Below are positions 1 to 7,139 of a stretch of DNA of 7,139 nucleotides, in pieces. Under the pieces are notes generated by a model, which did not search any database, was not told where the DNA came from, and saw only the letters and a list, made by a program, of their open reading frames with translations. Each line of letters opens with the position of its first letter. The first letter of the stretch is position 1. A program made the position numbers and the translations under genes. Source of the DNA: Pseudomonadota bacterium (GTDB lineage Bacteria > Myxococcota_A > Polyangia > Haliangiales > Haliangiaceae); assembly GCA_023386455.1 (NCBI GenBank), contig JAEWJO010000703.1:1-7139 (forward strand), given 5' to 3'.

Positions 1-2
1 GG

Positions 3-1055
<1,053 letters not shown>

Positions 1056-1069
1056 CACCCGCGCGCGCA

Positions 1070-1093
1070 CGCTATGGCCGCAACGCCGTAGCG
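1070..1093 (+). terminator. Hairpin after smc, possible terminator without U-tract
   Basis: CGCTATGGC (1070-1078) pairs with GCCGTAGCG (1085-1093) around a 6-base loop. This gives a 9-bp stem with one U-G pair, starting 15 bases after the smc stop codon. No run of T follows, so it is not a canonical intrinsic terminator. It could stabilise the 3' end or assist termination. The stem is seen directly; the function is inferred. Confidence 0.4.
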
Positions 1094-1103
1094 CCGAGCA
1101 CAC

Positions 1104-1140
1104 AGTCTGCAGGTCTCCACGTGCGAAGGAGGAGCAGACT
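1104..1140 (+). promoter_or_regulatory. Leader hairpin that could mask the ribosome binding site of the NTF2-like gene
   Basis: AAGGAGGAG (1126-1134) is a strong Shine-Dalgarno site 8 bases before the ATG at 1143. AGTCTGC (1104-1110) is the exact reverse complement of GCAGACT (1134-1140). Inside that 7-bp stem, TCTCC (1114-1118) can pair with GGAGG (1128-1132, one U-G pair) across a 9-base loop. The ribosome binding site would then lie within the structure, so translation could depend on melting. The pairing is visible; any regulation is inference. Confidence 0.35.
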
Positions 1141-1142
1141 AG

Positions 1143-1598
1143 ATGGCACATCCCCAGCCCCATAGACCGTTCGAGCGGAGCATCCGCCAGCGGCACGACG
1201 AGGTAGAGACATTTCTGAACCGGTTCGCCGCCGCGATCACGGCCGGCGACGGGGTCAGCGTCGCGAAGCTGTGGGCGATGCCCGCGTTCGTGATCGGTGC
1301 CGAGATGGCGATGCCGCTCACCGACATCAAGGACGTCGAGGCGTTCTTCGGTGGTGCGCAGGAGCAGTACAACGCGCGCGGGATCACGAGCACGCGACCG
1401 GAGGTCCTCGACGAGGATTGGGTCGACGATCGGATGGTGCTCGTCACGGTGCGCTGGCCGTACCTCGACGAGCGCGGCCGCGAGATCGGCGCCGAGGCGT
1501 CGACCTATACGCTGTGCCGCGACGACCGCGGCGAGCTCAAGCTCCGCGTCGCGACGATGCGCGGCGTCGAGGGCACCGGCAGCTCGAAGCCGTCCTGA
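1143..1598 (+). CDS. NTF2/SnoaL-like fold small protein
   Basis: This 151-residue soluble protein has no signal peptide or membrane segment. After a basic N-terminal tail (1-17), a helix reads HDEVETFLNRFAAAITAGD (18-36). Then come the 'kLW..PA.vig' turn (42-52), the helix IKDVEAFFGGAQEQYNA (62-78), and a run of likely beta strands including MVLVTVRWPYLDERG (98-112), EASTYTLCRDDRG (118-130) and LKLRVATMRG (132-141). This helix-then-curved-sheet order, the length and the motif style match SnoaL/DUF4440-type proteins of the NTF2-like superfamily. That fold serves as enzyme, ligand-binding or dimerisation domain, so a precise reaction cannot be assigned. The ATG at 1143 is supported by the strong ribosome binding site at 1126-1134. 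It follows smc by 87 bases, with a hairpin between, and is probably its own transcription unit. The fold call is from pattern recognition, not a search. Confidence 0.82.
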   Translation: MAHPQPHRPFERSIRQRHDEVETFLNRFAAAITAGDGVSVAKLWAMPAFVIGAEMAMPLTDIKDVEAFFGGAQEQYNARGITSTRPEVLDEDWVDDRMVLVTVRWPYLDERGREIGAEASTYTLCRDDRGELKLRVATMRGVEGTGSSKPS

Positions 1599-1631
1599 GC
1601 GGCGCGCCTGGACCGCGACGGAAAATCTGGT

Positions 1632-1666
1632 CGTGACCTGACCGGGGCTCGGTATAGTCGCGGCGA
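1632..1666 (+). promoter_or_regulatory. Candidate promoter giving a leaderless mRNA for the zinc-ribbon gene
   Basis: TATAGT (1653-1658), preceded by GG, is a good -10 box in otherwise very GC-rich DNA. Its last base is 7 bases before the A of the ATG at 1666, so transcription would begin at or within a base or two of the start codon. No purine-rich ribosome binding site stands at the usual distance. A -35 box is weak (GTGAC around 1633-1637, with short spacing). The -10 is seen; leaderless initiation is inferred. Confidence 0.45.
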
Positions 1667-2835
1667 TGCCCGAACCCGGCAAGCCAGACGCCGAGACCCG
1701 CGACCACTTGCTCGCGACGCTCGCTGACCTGATCGCCCGCGGCGGCGCGAGGCCGTTCCTGCTCGAGCCGATCGCGCCCGGGGCGGCCGCGTTCCCCGAG
1801 CCCTGGCAGCCGACACGTGCGGGCACGAAGCTCCTGCTCCGGCGGCTGCTGTGGCACGCCGGCATCGACCGCGAAGTCGAGATCGACGACCGTCGGTTTG
1901 CCGGTGCGCTGCCGACCGAGCGCAAGCCGGCGACGCGCGTCGAGCTGGTCGAGGTCCACGCGGTCAAGGCGGTGTTCGCGCTCGGCTTCATCGGCGACGA
2001 CGACATCGTCGGCACGCTCGCGCACGAGATCGGGACGGTCCACGCCGTGCTCCACCGGCCGGACGCGGACGATCCGTATCGCACGGCCGAGCCGCCTGTG
2101 CTCGTCGCGGATCACGATCACGACCCCGAGCGCGGCAGCATCGCGACCGTCTATCTTGGCCTCGGTGTGCTCGCGGCGAATGCCGCGTACCAGCAGTACA
2201 GCAGTAGCGGCAAGTTCAACGGCGGGTACGTGCCACTCGAGTACGACGTGCTGAACGCCGGCGCGCTCACGATGTCCGACCTCGCGTTCCTGCTCGCGGT
2301 GCAGGCCGTCGTGCGCGACGAGGATACGCCGCCCGAGGGGCTCGGCGGGCCGCAGCGCGACGAGGTCGCGGGCTGGATCAGGGCGCTCGCCGCGGCAGGT
2401 GGTCAGGCGGCGCTGTGCGAGCGGCTCGGCATCACGATCGCCGAGGCCGACGCCGCGGTGTCGCGACCCGAGGTGGTGCGGTTCCCCGACGTCGAGCTCG
2501 AGCAAGACGCGCCGATCGCGAAGAATGCATTTCGCTGGCAGACCCATCGCGGCGGCGTCGGCCTGGTCGCGGGCACCGTGCTCGGCATCGGCTTCGCGTT
2601 CGGCCTGTCGCGCGGCCTCATGCCGTTCACCGCGCTCGGCGGTGCGACGACCGGCCACCTGATCGGCCGGCGCGTGCGCACGCCGCGGTGCTCCGCCTGC
2701 GCGACGATCGTTCGCTCCGATGCGACGACGTGCTGGCGCTGTGGCGCCGTGCTGCGCGGCGACATTCACAGCCTCAACGAGCGCCTCGTCGCGGAGGAGC
2801 GGCTCGAGCAGACGCACGAGGATCCGGCCGCCTGA
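1666..2835 (+). CDS. Uncharacterised protein: degenerate peptidase-like domain, hydrophobic segment, C-terminal zinc ribbon
   Basis: The protein has 389 residues. Residues 1 to about 110 contain no motif I recognise. Residues 113-131 read DIVGTLAHEIGTVHAVLHR, shaped like the active helix of a metallopeptidase (LAHE...). The second histidine of HExxH is missing: H120, E121, then Thr at 124 and His only at 126. A segment with Asp/His clusters (149-153) and ATVYLGLGVLAANAAYQ (160-176) recalls, from memory, uncharacterised bacterial proteins in which an intact HExxH is followed by a similar 'tvyfGLGiftANaa' block. I could not check this. Residues 296-334 are glycine-rich and hydrophobic, suited to one hairpin or one membrane segment. 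Cys342, Cys345, Cys356 and Cys359 form a CxxC-x10-CxxC zinc ribbon, followed by a charged tail. No signal peptide is visible. It probably stands alone, 67 bases after the previous gene. Function unknown; a catalytically dead or binding role is possible. Confidence 0.85.
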   Translation: MPEPGKPDAETRDHLLATLADLIARGGARPFLLEPIAPGAAAFPEPWQPTRAGTKLLLRRLLWHAGIDREVEIDDRRFAGALPTERKPATRVELVEVHAVKAVFALGFIGDDDIVGTLAHEIGTVHAVLHRPDADDPYRTAEPPVLVADHDHDPERGSIATVYLGLGVLAANAAYQQYSSSGKFNGGYVPLEYDVLNAGALTMSDLAFLLAVQAVVRDEDTPPEGLGGPQRDEVAGWIRALAAAGGQAALCERLGITIAEADAAVSRPEVVRFPDVELEQDAPIAKNAFRWQTHRGGVGLVAGTVLGIGFAFGLSRGLMPFTALGGATTGHLIGRRVRTPRCSACATIVRSDATTCWRCGAVLRGDIHSLNERLVAEERLEQTHEDPAA

Positions 2836-3033
2836 TTCGCGCTCCCGCGCACTGCCTGTAAACCGGCGCGCCCGGTCGCGTGTCCTTGTCTGCAGAGACC
2901 GCGAAGGACGACGCGATCACACCGCTGACACGCTGCGCGAGCGACGTGTACGACACGGTGGACTCACGCGGCACATTTCGCGATTTCTCGACGAGGAATT
3001 CGATCTCGCTCACGGGTTTTTCGCGGCAATTTC
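2836..3033. other. Relatively AT-rich non-coding gap
   Basis: Between the zinc-ribbon gene and the promoter region of the small membrane protein the G+C content drops, especially from 2980 on, with several TTTCGCG/TTTCTCG-like runs. I see only short hairpins, such as ACCGG/CCGGT at 2862-2876 and CGTGT/ACACG at 2945-2957. There is no U-tract terminator, no tRNA and no reading frame with convincing codon use. Confidence 0.6.
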
Positions 3034-3062
3034 GTGACTCGCAGCGCACGAACCGGTATTTT
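3034..3062 (+). promoter_or_regulatory. Candidate sigma-70 promoter for the small membrane protein gene
   Basis: GTGACT (3034-3039, 4 of 6 matches to TTGACA) and TATTTT (3057-3062) are separated by 17 bases. They lie in the AT-rich end of the gap and would give a leader of about 30 bases before the ATG at 3100, including the AGGAGG site. An overlapping TATGGT (3063-3068) is an alternative -10. The match is moderate. Confidence 0.35.
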
Positions 3063-3099
3063 TATGGTGGGCGTTCCTTCGACCATAGGAGGCAGGAAG

Positions 3100-3288
3100 A
3101 TGAGCAACCTCAACGACATCCAACAGCGCCACGGTACGGACCGCTGGAAGGACGCGGGCTTCATCGCCCTGGCCGTCCTCCTGACGGCCCTCGCGATCGG
3201 CTCGGTGACGTCGAAGGCTGTTGGCAGGACGTCGGAGAAGCAGTGGAAGGTCACGGTCGTCGAGAGCAATCTCGAGATCGGCCAGTAG
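3100..3288 (+). CDS. Small single-pass membrane protein, 62 residues, unknown function
   Basis: I do not recognise the family. The start is the ATG at 3100, chosen over an in-frame ATG at 3034, because AGGAGG (3087-3092) lies 7 bases before it and the extra upstream residues look non-coding. Residues 1-18 are polar (MSNLNDIQQRHG...RWKD). Residues 19-37 (AGFIALAVLLTALAIGSVT) form one hydrophobic helix, and residues 39-62 are a short charged and beta-prone tail ending EIGQ. There is no twin-arginine signal, lipobox or cleavage site, so it is probably an anchored inner-membrane protein. It converges on the DUF58 gene, with 57 bases between the two stop codons. The good ribosome binding site, GC-rich codon use and membrane helix make it a credible gene. 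Confidence 0.72.
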   Translation: MSNLNDIQQRHGTDRWKDAGFIALAVLLTALAIGSVTSKAVGRTSEKQWKVTVVESNLEIGQ

Positions 3289-3307
3289 CGGCCTCCGGGC
3301 GGCCGTT
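3287..3307. terminator. Weak hairpin between convergent genes
   Basis: CGGCC (3289-3293) pairs with GGCCG (3301-3305) around 7 bases, with possible extension by an A-T and a G-T pair into the TAG of the small gene. It sits where two convergent transcripts meet, but neither strand carries a clear U-tract. It is a possible weak bidirectional terminator only. Confidence 0.28.
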
Positions 3308-3345
3308 CGATAGCCGCTTCGATAACCAGAGATGTATGCGGTGGC

Positions 3346-5022
3346 CTACGCGGCCGCGCGGCGGCCGTGTAGCAGCGCGTCGAGCGAGGCGAGCGGCGAG
3401 CCCTCGAGCACGGTGACGCCGTGCCGCATGAGCAGGCGGCGTCCCGGCTCGAGCATCGCGCGCTGATCGCGGACCATCAGGTCGCGGACGCGCATGCCGT
3501 GCGGCGTCGTTGCCTGGGGCAGAAACGCGCTCGGCGACGGCACCAGCGCGAGCACGCTGCCCGCGGACTTGCGCAGGCGCGCGATCGCCTTCTTCGTGCG
3601 CGCCTCGTCCTCGGCGAGGCCGGCGAGGTCGCTGATGATCACGACGACGTCGGGGCGGCCGTTGGCGACCGCGCGGTCGACCGCCGCGGCAAAGCCGGCG
3701 GAGCGGCGGCCGTGCTCCCACGTTCCGCGGTAGGGCAACTCGATGCCGCGCAGGCGGCAGAACTGGCGCAGCGGCCGGAGCTGCGGATCGTCCTCGACGA
3801 CCGCCGGCAGCTTCGGCTTCGCCTTGTCCTTGCCATCCCGCCCGACGATGACGTCGATCAGCTTCTTGCACAGCCGGCCCGTCGCCGCGACGTCGTAGAG
3901 CTGGCCGTCGGGACCGGCCTGGATCTGGCTCCACCGCGGATCGTCGAGCGGCGGCGCGATCTTGATGCGCACGTCGATCGCCTCCTGGTGCGCGAGGTAG
4001 CGCGCGACCAGCGCGACGAGCTCGCCCGCGGTGACGTCGGTGAGGTCGGCGTCGACGACGCTGCGGACGTCGAGCAGGCGATCGATGATCTGCAGGTAGT
4101 GGTGGTGCCCGGTGTCGGCGGCGAGCTCGACGATCGGCCGCGTGTCGTAGCCGACGAGCCCGATGCGGTCGCTGTTGCCGATCGACGCCTTCGCGAGCGC
4201 GGTCGCCGCATCGCACGCCCAGTCGATCGGCGCGCGACCGAGCGGACCCTGGCGCATGCCGGCGCCGACGTCGACCATGATCGCGTGCGTCGTCACGATC
4301 TCGTTCTCGAGGTCGCGCACCATCAGCTGCTGGCGCTTCGCGGTCGCCTTCCAGGCGATGAACTTGAACGGGTCGCCGTGCGTGTGCTCGCGCAGCTCGC
4401 GCAGCTCGCCCGAGAGGCCGCGCCGCCGCACGTGGTGCAGGCCGACCTGCTCGTGGAGCGCACCACCGATCGCGCGCACCGGCTGGCCGCGCAGCGCCAT
4501 CGTTCGCGGGAACACCTTCACCGCGATCGGGTTCGGGAAGAACGCCTCGATGTCGAACAGGCCGAGCGCGTCGCCGAACGTCAGCGCCGCGCCGTGCAGC
4601 ACGTGATACCCGGCGGCGAGGGGCCTCACCGTCGTCGTCACCTCGACCTGCTGGCCGCGGTTGACCGTCGCGCTCGGCCTCTCGTCGAGATCGAGGCCCG
4701 ACGCGCCGAGCACGTTCGTCGACAGGATCCGCAGGCGGCGGCTGCCGTGATTGCGGAACGCGAGGTGGAGCTGGAACGGGCGGTCGACGCCGAGCGCGCC
4801 GCCGGGCTGATCGCCGGGCGGCACCCACCACGACAGCTCGATCTTCTTGCGGCGGAGCAAGATCGCCGTCGGATAGAACATCAGGTAGAGCGCGAGCAGG
4901 ACCGTCAGGATCGATCCGGCGAGCGCGACGAGCGGCGGTGTGCCGTGCAGGGCCCCGACGAGCAGGAACAGGAGCGCCGTGCCGAGCACGAGCTTTCCGC
5001 GCGTCGCGAGGCGGGGGATCAC
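3346..5022 (-). CDS. DUF58 domain protein, unusually long, membrane-anchored
   Basis: DUF58 proteins are commonly encoded beside MoxR ATPases and are thought to be their membrane-linked partners. I chose the GTG at 5022 (558 residues). GGGGGA lies 5 bases before it, and its GTGA overlaps the stop of the preceding small frame. The GTG at 5043 (565 residues) lacks a ribosome binding site. Numbering from 5022, two hydrophobic helices (about 10-25 and 29-50) form an N-terminal hairpin. A beta-rich region follows, then the DUF58 core GELRELREHTHGDPFKFIAW (205-224) with K225 and later VRDLENE. After it, THAIMVDVGAGM (245-256) is the vWA-like first strand, but the expected DxSxS metal site reads DVGAG. 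DVVVIISDLAG (458-468) is a later vWA-like strand. About 135 residues with a Lys/Asp-rich linker (near 394-406) separate these strands. The usual family length is roughly 300-440 residues. Confidence 0.9.
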   Translation of the reverse strand: MIPRLATRGKLVLGTALLFLLVGALHGTPPLVALAGSILTVLLALYLMFYPTAILLRRKKIELSWWVPPGDQPGGALGVDRPFQLHLAFRNHGSRRLRILSTNVLGASGLDLDERPSATVNRGQQVEVTTTVRPLAAGYHVLHGAALTFGDALGLFDIEAFFPNPIAVKVFPRTMALRGQPVRAIGGALHEQVGLHHVRRRGLSGELRELREHTHGDPFKFIAWKATAKRQQLMVRDLENEIVTTHAIMVDVGAGMRQGPLGRAPIDWACDAATALAKASIGNSDRIGLVGYDTRPIVELAADTGHHHYLQIIDRLLDVRSVVDADLTDVTAGELVALVARYLAHQEAIDVRIKIAPPLDDPRWSQIQAGPDGQLYDVAATGRLCKKLIDVIVGRDGKDKAKPKLPAVVEDDPQLRPLRQFCRLRGIELPYRGTWEHGRRSAGFAAAVDRAVANGRPDVVVIISDLAGLAEDEARTKKAIARLRKSAGSVLALVPSPSAFLPQATTPHGMRVRDLMVRDQRAMLEPGRRLLMRHGVTVLEGSPLASLDALLHGRRAAA

Positions 5023-5294
5023 GGATGTCCCCCGTGATCGCACCCGTGATCGTGATCGCCCACGTGATCGTGGCTGTGCACGTGAACGGGGCCGACACCG
5101 TGGCCGAAACCGAGGCCGTGACCGATCTGCCGGCTGGAGCGCGACATCGGTTCGAGGGCCACGGTTGGGGGACGCCGATCCGAGGCGACCTGTTGCCGAC
5201 GATCGCTCACGGCGTCGGCGACGCCCACGTGGGCGGCCCCGTTCACGTGCACGGCCACGATCACGGGTCCGATCACGTCCACGGGATCGATCAC
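5019..5294 (-). CDS. Possible His-rich small protein, 91 residues, between moxR and the DUF58 gene
   Basis: A GTG at 5292-5294 starts 3 bases after the moxR stop, with GAGG 9 bases upstream. The frame ends in TGA at 5019-5021, overlapping the GTG start of the DUF58 gene as GTGA, the usual sign of coupled genes in an operon. The N-terminus (2-20) is Val/Ile/Pro-rich, the middle is Arg/Ser-rich, and the last 33 residues (59-91) contain 10 histidines in HVHSHDHVGDHDHGCDHG style, with one cysteine (85). That could bind metal. No signal peptide or clear membrane helix is present. Caution: both ends are arms of an inverted repeat, so the His/Asp-rich end is the antisense of the Val/Ile-rich start, and the opposite strand reads similarly. 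The frame may therefore be a by-product of the repeat. I know no homologue. Confidence 0.42.
   Translation of the reverse strand: MIDPVDVIGPVIVAVHVNGAAHVGVADAVSDRRQQVASDRRPPTVALEPMSRSSRQIGHGLGFGHGVGPVHVHSHDHVGDHDHGCDHGGHP
5023..5033 (-). promoter_or_regulatory. Ribosome binding site that decides the DUF58 start
   Basis: On the minus strand GGGGGA (5033-5028) lies 5 bases before the GTG at 5022. Nothing comparable precedes the GTG at 5043. The first G of this site is also the last base of the large inverted repeat, so folding of the repeat could affect access to it. Confidence 0.55.
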
Positions 5295-5295
5295 G
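5033..5295. repeat. Large imperfect inverted repeat between moxR and the DUF58 gene
   Basis: The arm at 5033-5094 is the reverse complement of 5234-5295 at 54 of 62 positions. The inner 32 bases (5063-5094 against 5234-5265) match at 31. The spacer is 139 bases and also pairs: ACCGTGGCC/GGCCACGGT (5097-5105/5157-5165), AACCGA/TCGGTT (5108-5113/5147-5152), GGCGTC/GACGCC (5211-5216/5220-5225) and the perfect palindrome GCCCACGTGGGC (5223-5234). The arms are built from an eight-base unit, CGTGATCG, at 5033, 5045, 5051 and 5063, and its complement at 5258, 5270 and 5288, always offset by multiples of 6. In the operon mRNA the 3' arm ends on the first G of the DUF58 ribosome binding site. There are no target-site duplications that I can see. 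Confidence 0.9.
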
Positions 5296-5297
5296 AC

Positions 5298-6266
<969 letters not shown>

Positions 6267-6270
6267 CGTT

Positions 6271-7139
6271 TCAGGCGGCTTCTTGGTGCGGGCTCTCGGC
6301 GTCGCCGAGCGGCGATCCCAATGTACGACAGAGGTCGGCGACGTCCCGGTAAAGCGTGTCGAAATCGCGGCGGGCGAGGTGCCCCGAGCTCCACGGCGCG
6401 GCGGCCTGGCCGCGGCTGGGCAGCGCGCGCAGGCGCTTGTAGACACGCGACAGCGCGCGGCTCGCCTCGGCGCCCTTGAGATCGGTGAGCCGGGACGCGA
6501 GCTGGTTCTCGGTGAGCGTGTAGAGCGGCTCGGGGCCTGCGGGCGATCGATCGATCGGGGACTCCTTGGCGCGAGGGTCCCCCTCGCGGGTGCCGGCGTT
6601 GCCGAGCGTGTCGGCGAGCAGCGTCTGCACCTGGTCGCGCAGGATGCACGCGAGCACGAGGTACGAGCCCGGCACGCGGCCGCGCGAGGTCGCGGCGAGG
6701 TCGGCATTGTCGACGAGCATGTACGGCTCGTCGCGGCGGACCGGGCGGCCAAAGCGCAGCCACGCGCCGTCGATGCGAGGGCCGCGGCGGACGGGCAGGG
6801 CGAGCACCGCGAGCAGGAGCAGGAGCACGGCGAGCGTGCCGGCGAGCGCCTTCATCGCGCCGGGCGTCAGCAGCCACTCGCGGCGCAGGAACAGCCAGTA
6901 GTTGAGCTCGTCGATCGCGTGGCCGACCTTGCCGCCGCGCGGGTCGGCGATGAACGGCGGCGGATCGCCGTACATCGACACGTCGCCGATCACGAGCGTC
7001 ACCTTCTTCGCGCGCGCGCCGGTCTCGCGGCGATCGAGCCACTCGAGGATGTTGACCGTCAGCTGGACGTTGCCGGGGTACTGCAGCATGCGGTTGATGA
7101 AGATGCTCGGATCGCTGACGACGACGAACCGGCCGGTAC
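6271..7139 (-). CDS. DUF4350-like membrane protein, C-terminal part (5' end outside window)
   Basis: The frame is open to the right edge, so 288 residues are visible and the start is missing; the ATG at 7089 is internal. Visible residues 3-34 (GRFVVVSDPSIFINRML... to VNILEWL) match the ending of DUF4350-type domains, where a 'vvvvgDp..f.N..l' strand is followed by an 'N...l.N.l.WL' helix. A charged loop with an Asp/Gly/Pro-rich stretch follows, then one membrane helix (about 97-116, ALAGTLAVLLLLLAVLALPV) and an Arg-rich stop. The remaining 170 residues are probably cytoplasmic and helical, with many Arg/Leu. It is the first visible gene of the minus-strand operon, directly before moxR. In related operons such proteins pair an extracytoplasmic DUF4350 domain with a cytoplasmic tail that could contact MoxR or DUF58. 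That role is inferred. The family call rests on the short visible block. Confidence 0.75.
   Translation of the reverse strand, partial: TGRFVVVSDPSIFINRMLQYPGNVQLTVNILEWLDRRETGARAKKVTLVIGDVSMYGDPPPFIADPRGGKVGHAIDELNYWLFLRREWLLTPGAMKALAGTLAVLLLLLAVLALPVRRGPRIDGAWLRFGRPVRRDEPYMLVDNADLAATSRGRVPGSYLVLACILRDQVQTLLADTLGNAGTREGDPRAKESPIDRSPAGPEPLYTLTENQLASRLTDLKGAEASRALSRVYKRLRALPSRGQAAAPWSSGHLARRDFDTLYRDVADLCRTLGSPLGDAESPHQEAA

Noticed and set aside
1537..2817. 426-residue minus-strand frame
   Set aside because: It is antisense to the zinc-ribbon gene, whose CxxC pairs, hydrophobic segment and start context support the plus strand.
2862..2876. Stem ACCGG/CCGGT after the zinc-ribbon gene as a terminator
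   Set aside because: It has only five pairs and no U-tract. Stems this short are expected by chance in such GC-rich DNA.
3349..3358. Palindrome CGCGGCCGCG at the end of the DUF58 gene
   Set aside because: It encodes the Arg/Ala tail of the protein and is a simple GC-rich palindrome with no further structure.
2880..3416. 178-residue plus-strand frame across the AT-rich gap
   Set aside because: It has no ribosome binding site, covers the real small gene in another frame, and becomes Arg/Pro/Gly-rich noise.
3421..5037. 538-residue open frame on the plus strand
   Set aside because: It lies wholly antisense to the DUF58 gene and is Arg/Ala/Asp-rich with no motif. It is the usual shadow of GC-rich coding DNA.
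3251..5098. 615-residue minus-strand frame overlapping the DUF58 gene
   Set aside because: It is Arg/Ala/Pro-rich low complexity in another frame of the same strand, with no domain. The DUF58 frame carries the recognisable core.
6544..6557. CGAT tandem repeat CGATCGATCGATCG
   Set aside because: It is inside coding sequence (Ile-Asp-Arg codons), short, and unremarkable in a genome rich in GATC-containing codons.
6267..6752. N-terminal extension of the moxR frame to an upstream start at 6752
   Set aside because: The extra 162 residues are Arg/Ser/Ala-rich noise overlapping the DUF4350-like gene. The MoxR domain begins right after the ATG at 6266.

Overview
The window is very GC-rich, gene-dense bacterial chromosome. 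It has the strong G/C third-position bias and long spurious antisense reading frames typical of such DNA. The composition and gene content (bacterial SMC, a MoxR/DUF58 operon, a zinc-ribbon protein of unknown function) would suit a myxobacterium or other deltaproteobacterium. That assignment is an inference from style, not proof. Nothing here looks like a phage, insertion sequence, CRISPR array, tRNA or rRNA.

Left half, plus strand: the window opens inside the 3' end of an SMC chromosome-condensation ATPase (to 1055). A hairpin follows that could end its transcript. Next come a small NTF2/SnoaL-like protein (1143-1598) with a strong ribosome binding site, and a 389-residue protein (1666-2835) that looks like a degenerate peptidase-like domain joined to a glycine-rich hydrophobic segment and a C-terminal zinc ribbon. 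That gene may be read from a leaderless mRNA. A relatively AT-rich gap (2836-3099) leads to a 62-residue single-pass membrane protein (3100-3288) with a textbook ribosome binding site.

Right half, minus strand: an operon enters from beyond the right edge and runs towards the left, converging on the small membrane protein gene. In transcription order it encodes the C-terminal part of a DUF4350-like membrane protein (7139-6271), a MoxR-type AAA+ ATPase (6266-5298), a possible 91-residue His-rich small protein (5294-5019) and a long DUF58 protein (5022-3346). MoxR ATPases are commonly encoded beside DUF58, vWA and DUF4350-type membrane proteins. They are thought to act as chaperone-like partners in assembling or activating envelope or metal-dependent complexes. 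The substrate here is unknown.

The most unusual stretch is the roughly 275-base gap between moxR and the DUF58 gene. It contains a large imperfect inverted repeat (62-base arms, 54/62 matching, inner 32 bases 31/32) around a 139-base spacer that is itself rich in pairing segments. A His/Asp-rich reading frame fits the gap almost exactly, starting 3 bases after the moxR stop and overlapping the DUF58 start by GTGA. Whether this is a real small protein, an RNA structure that tunes the operon, or both cannot be settled from sequence alone.
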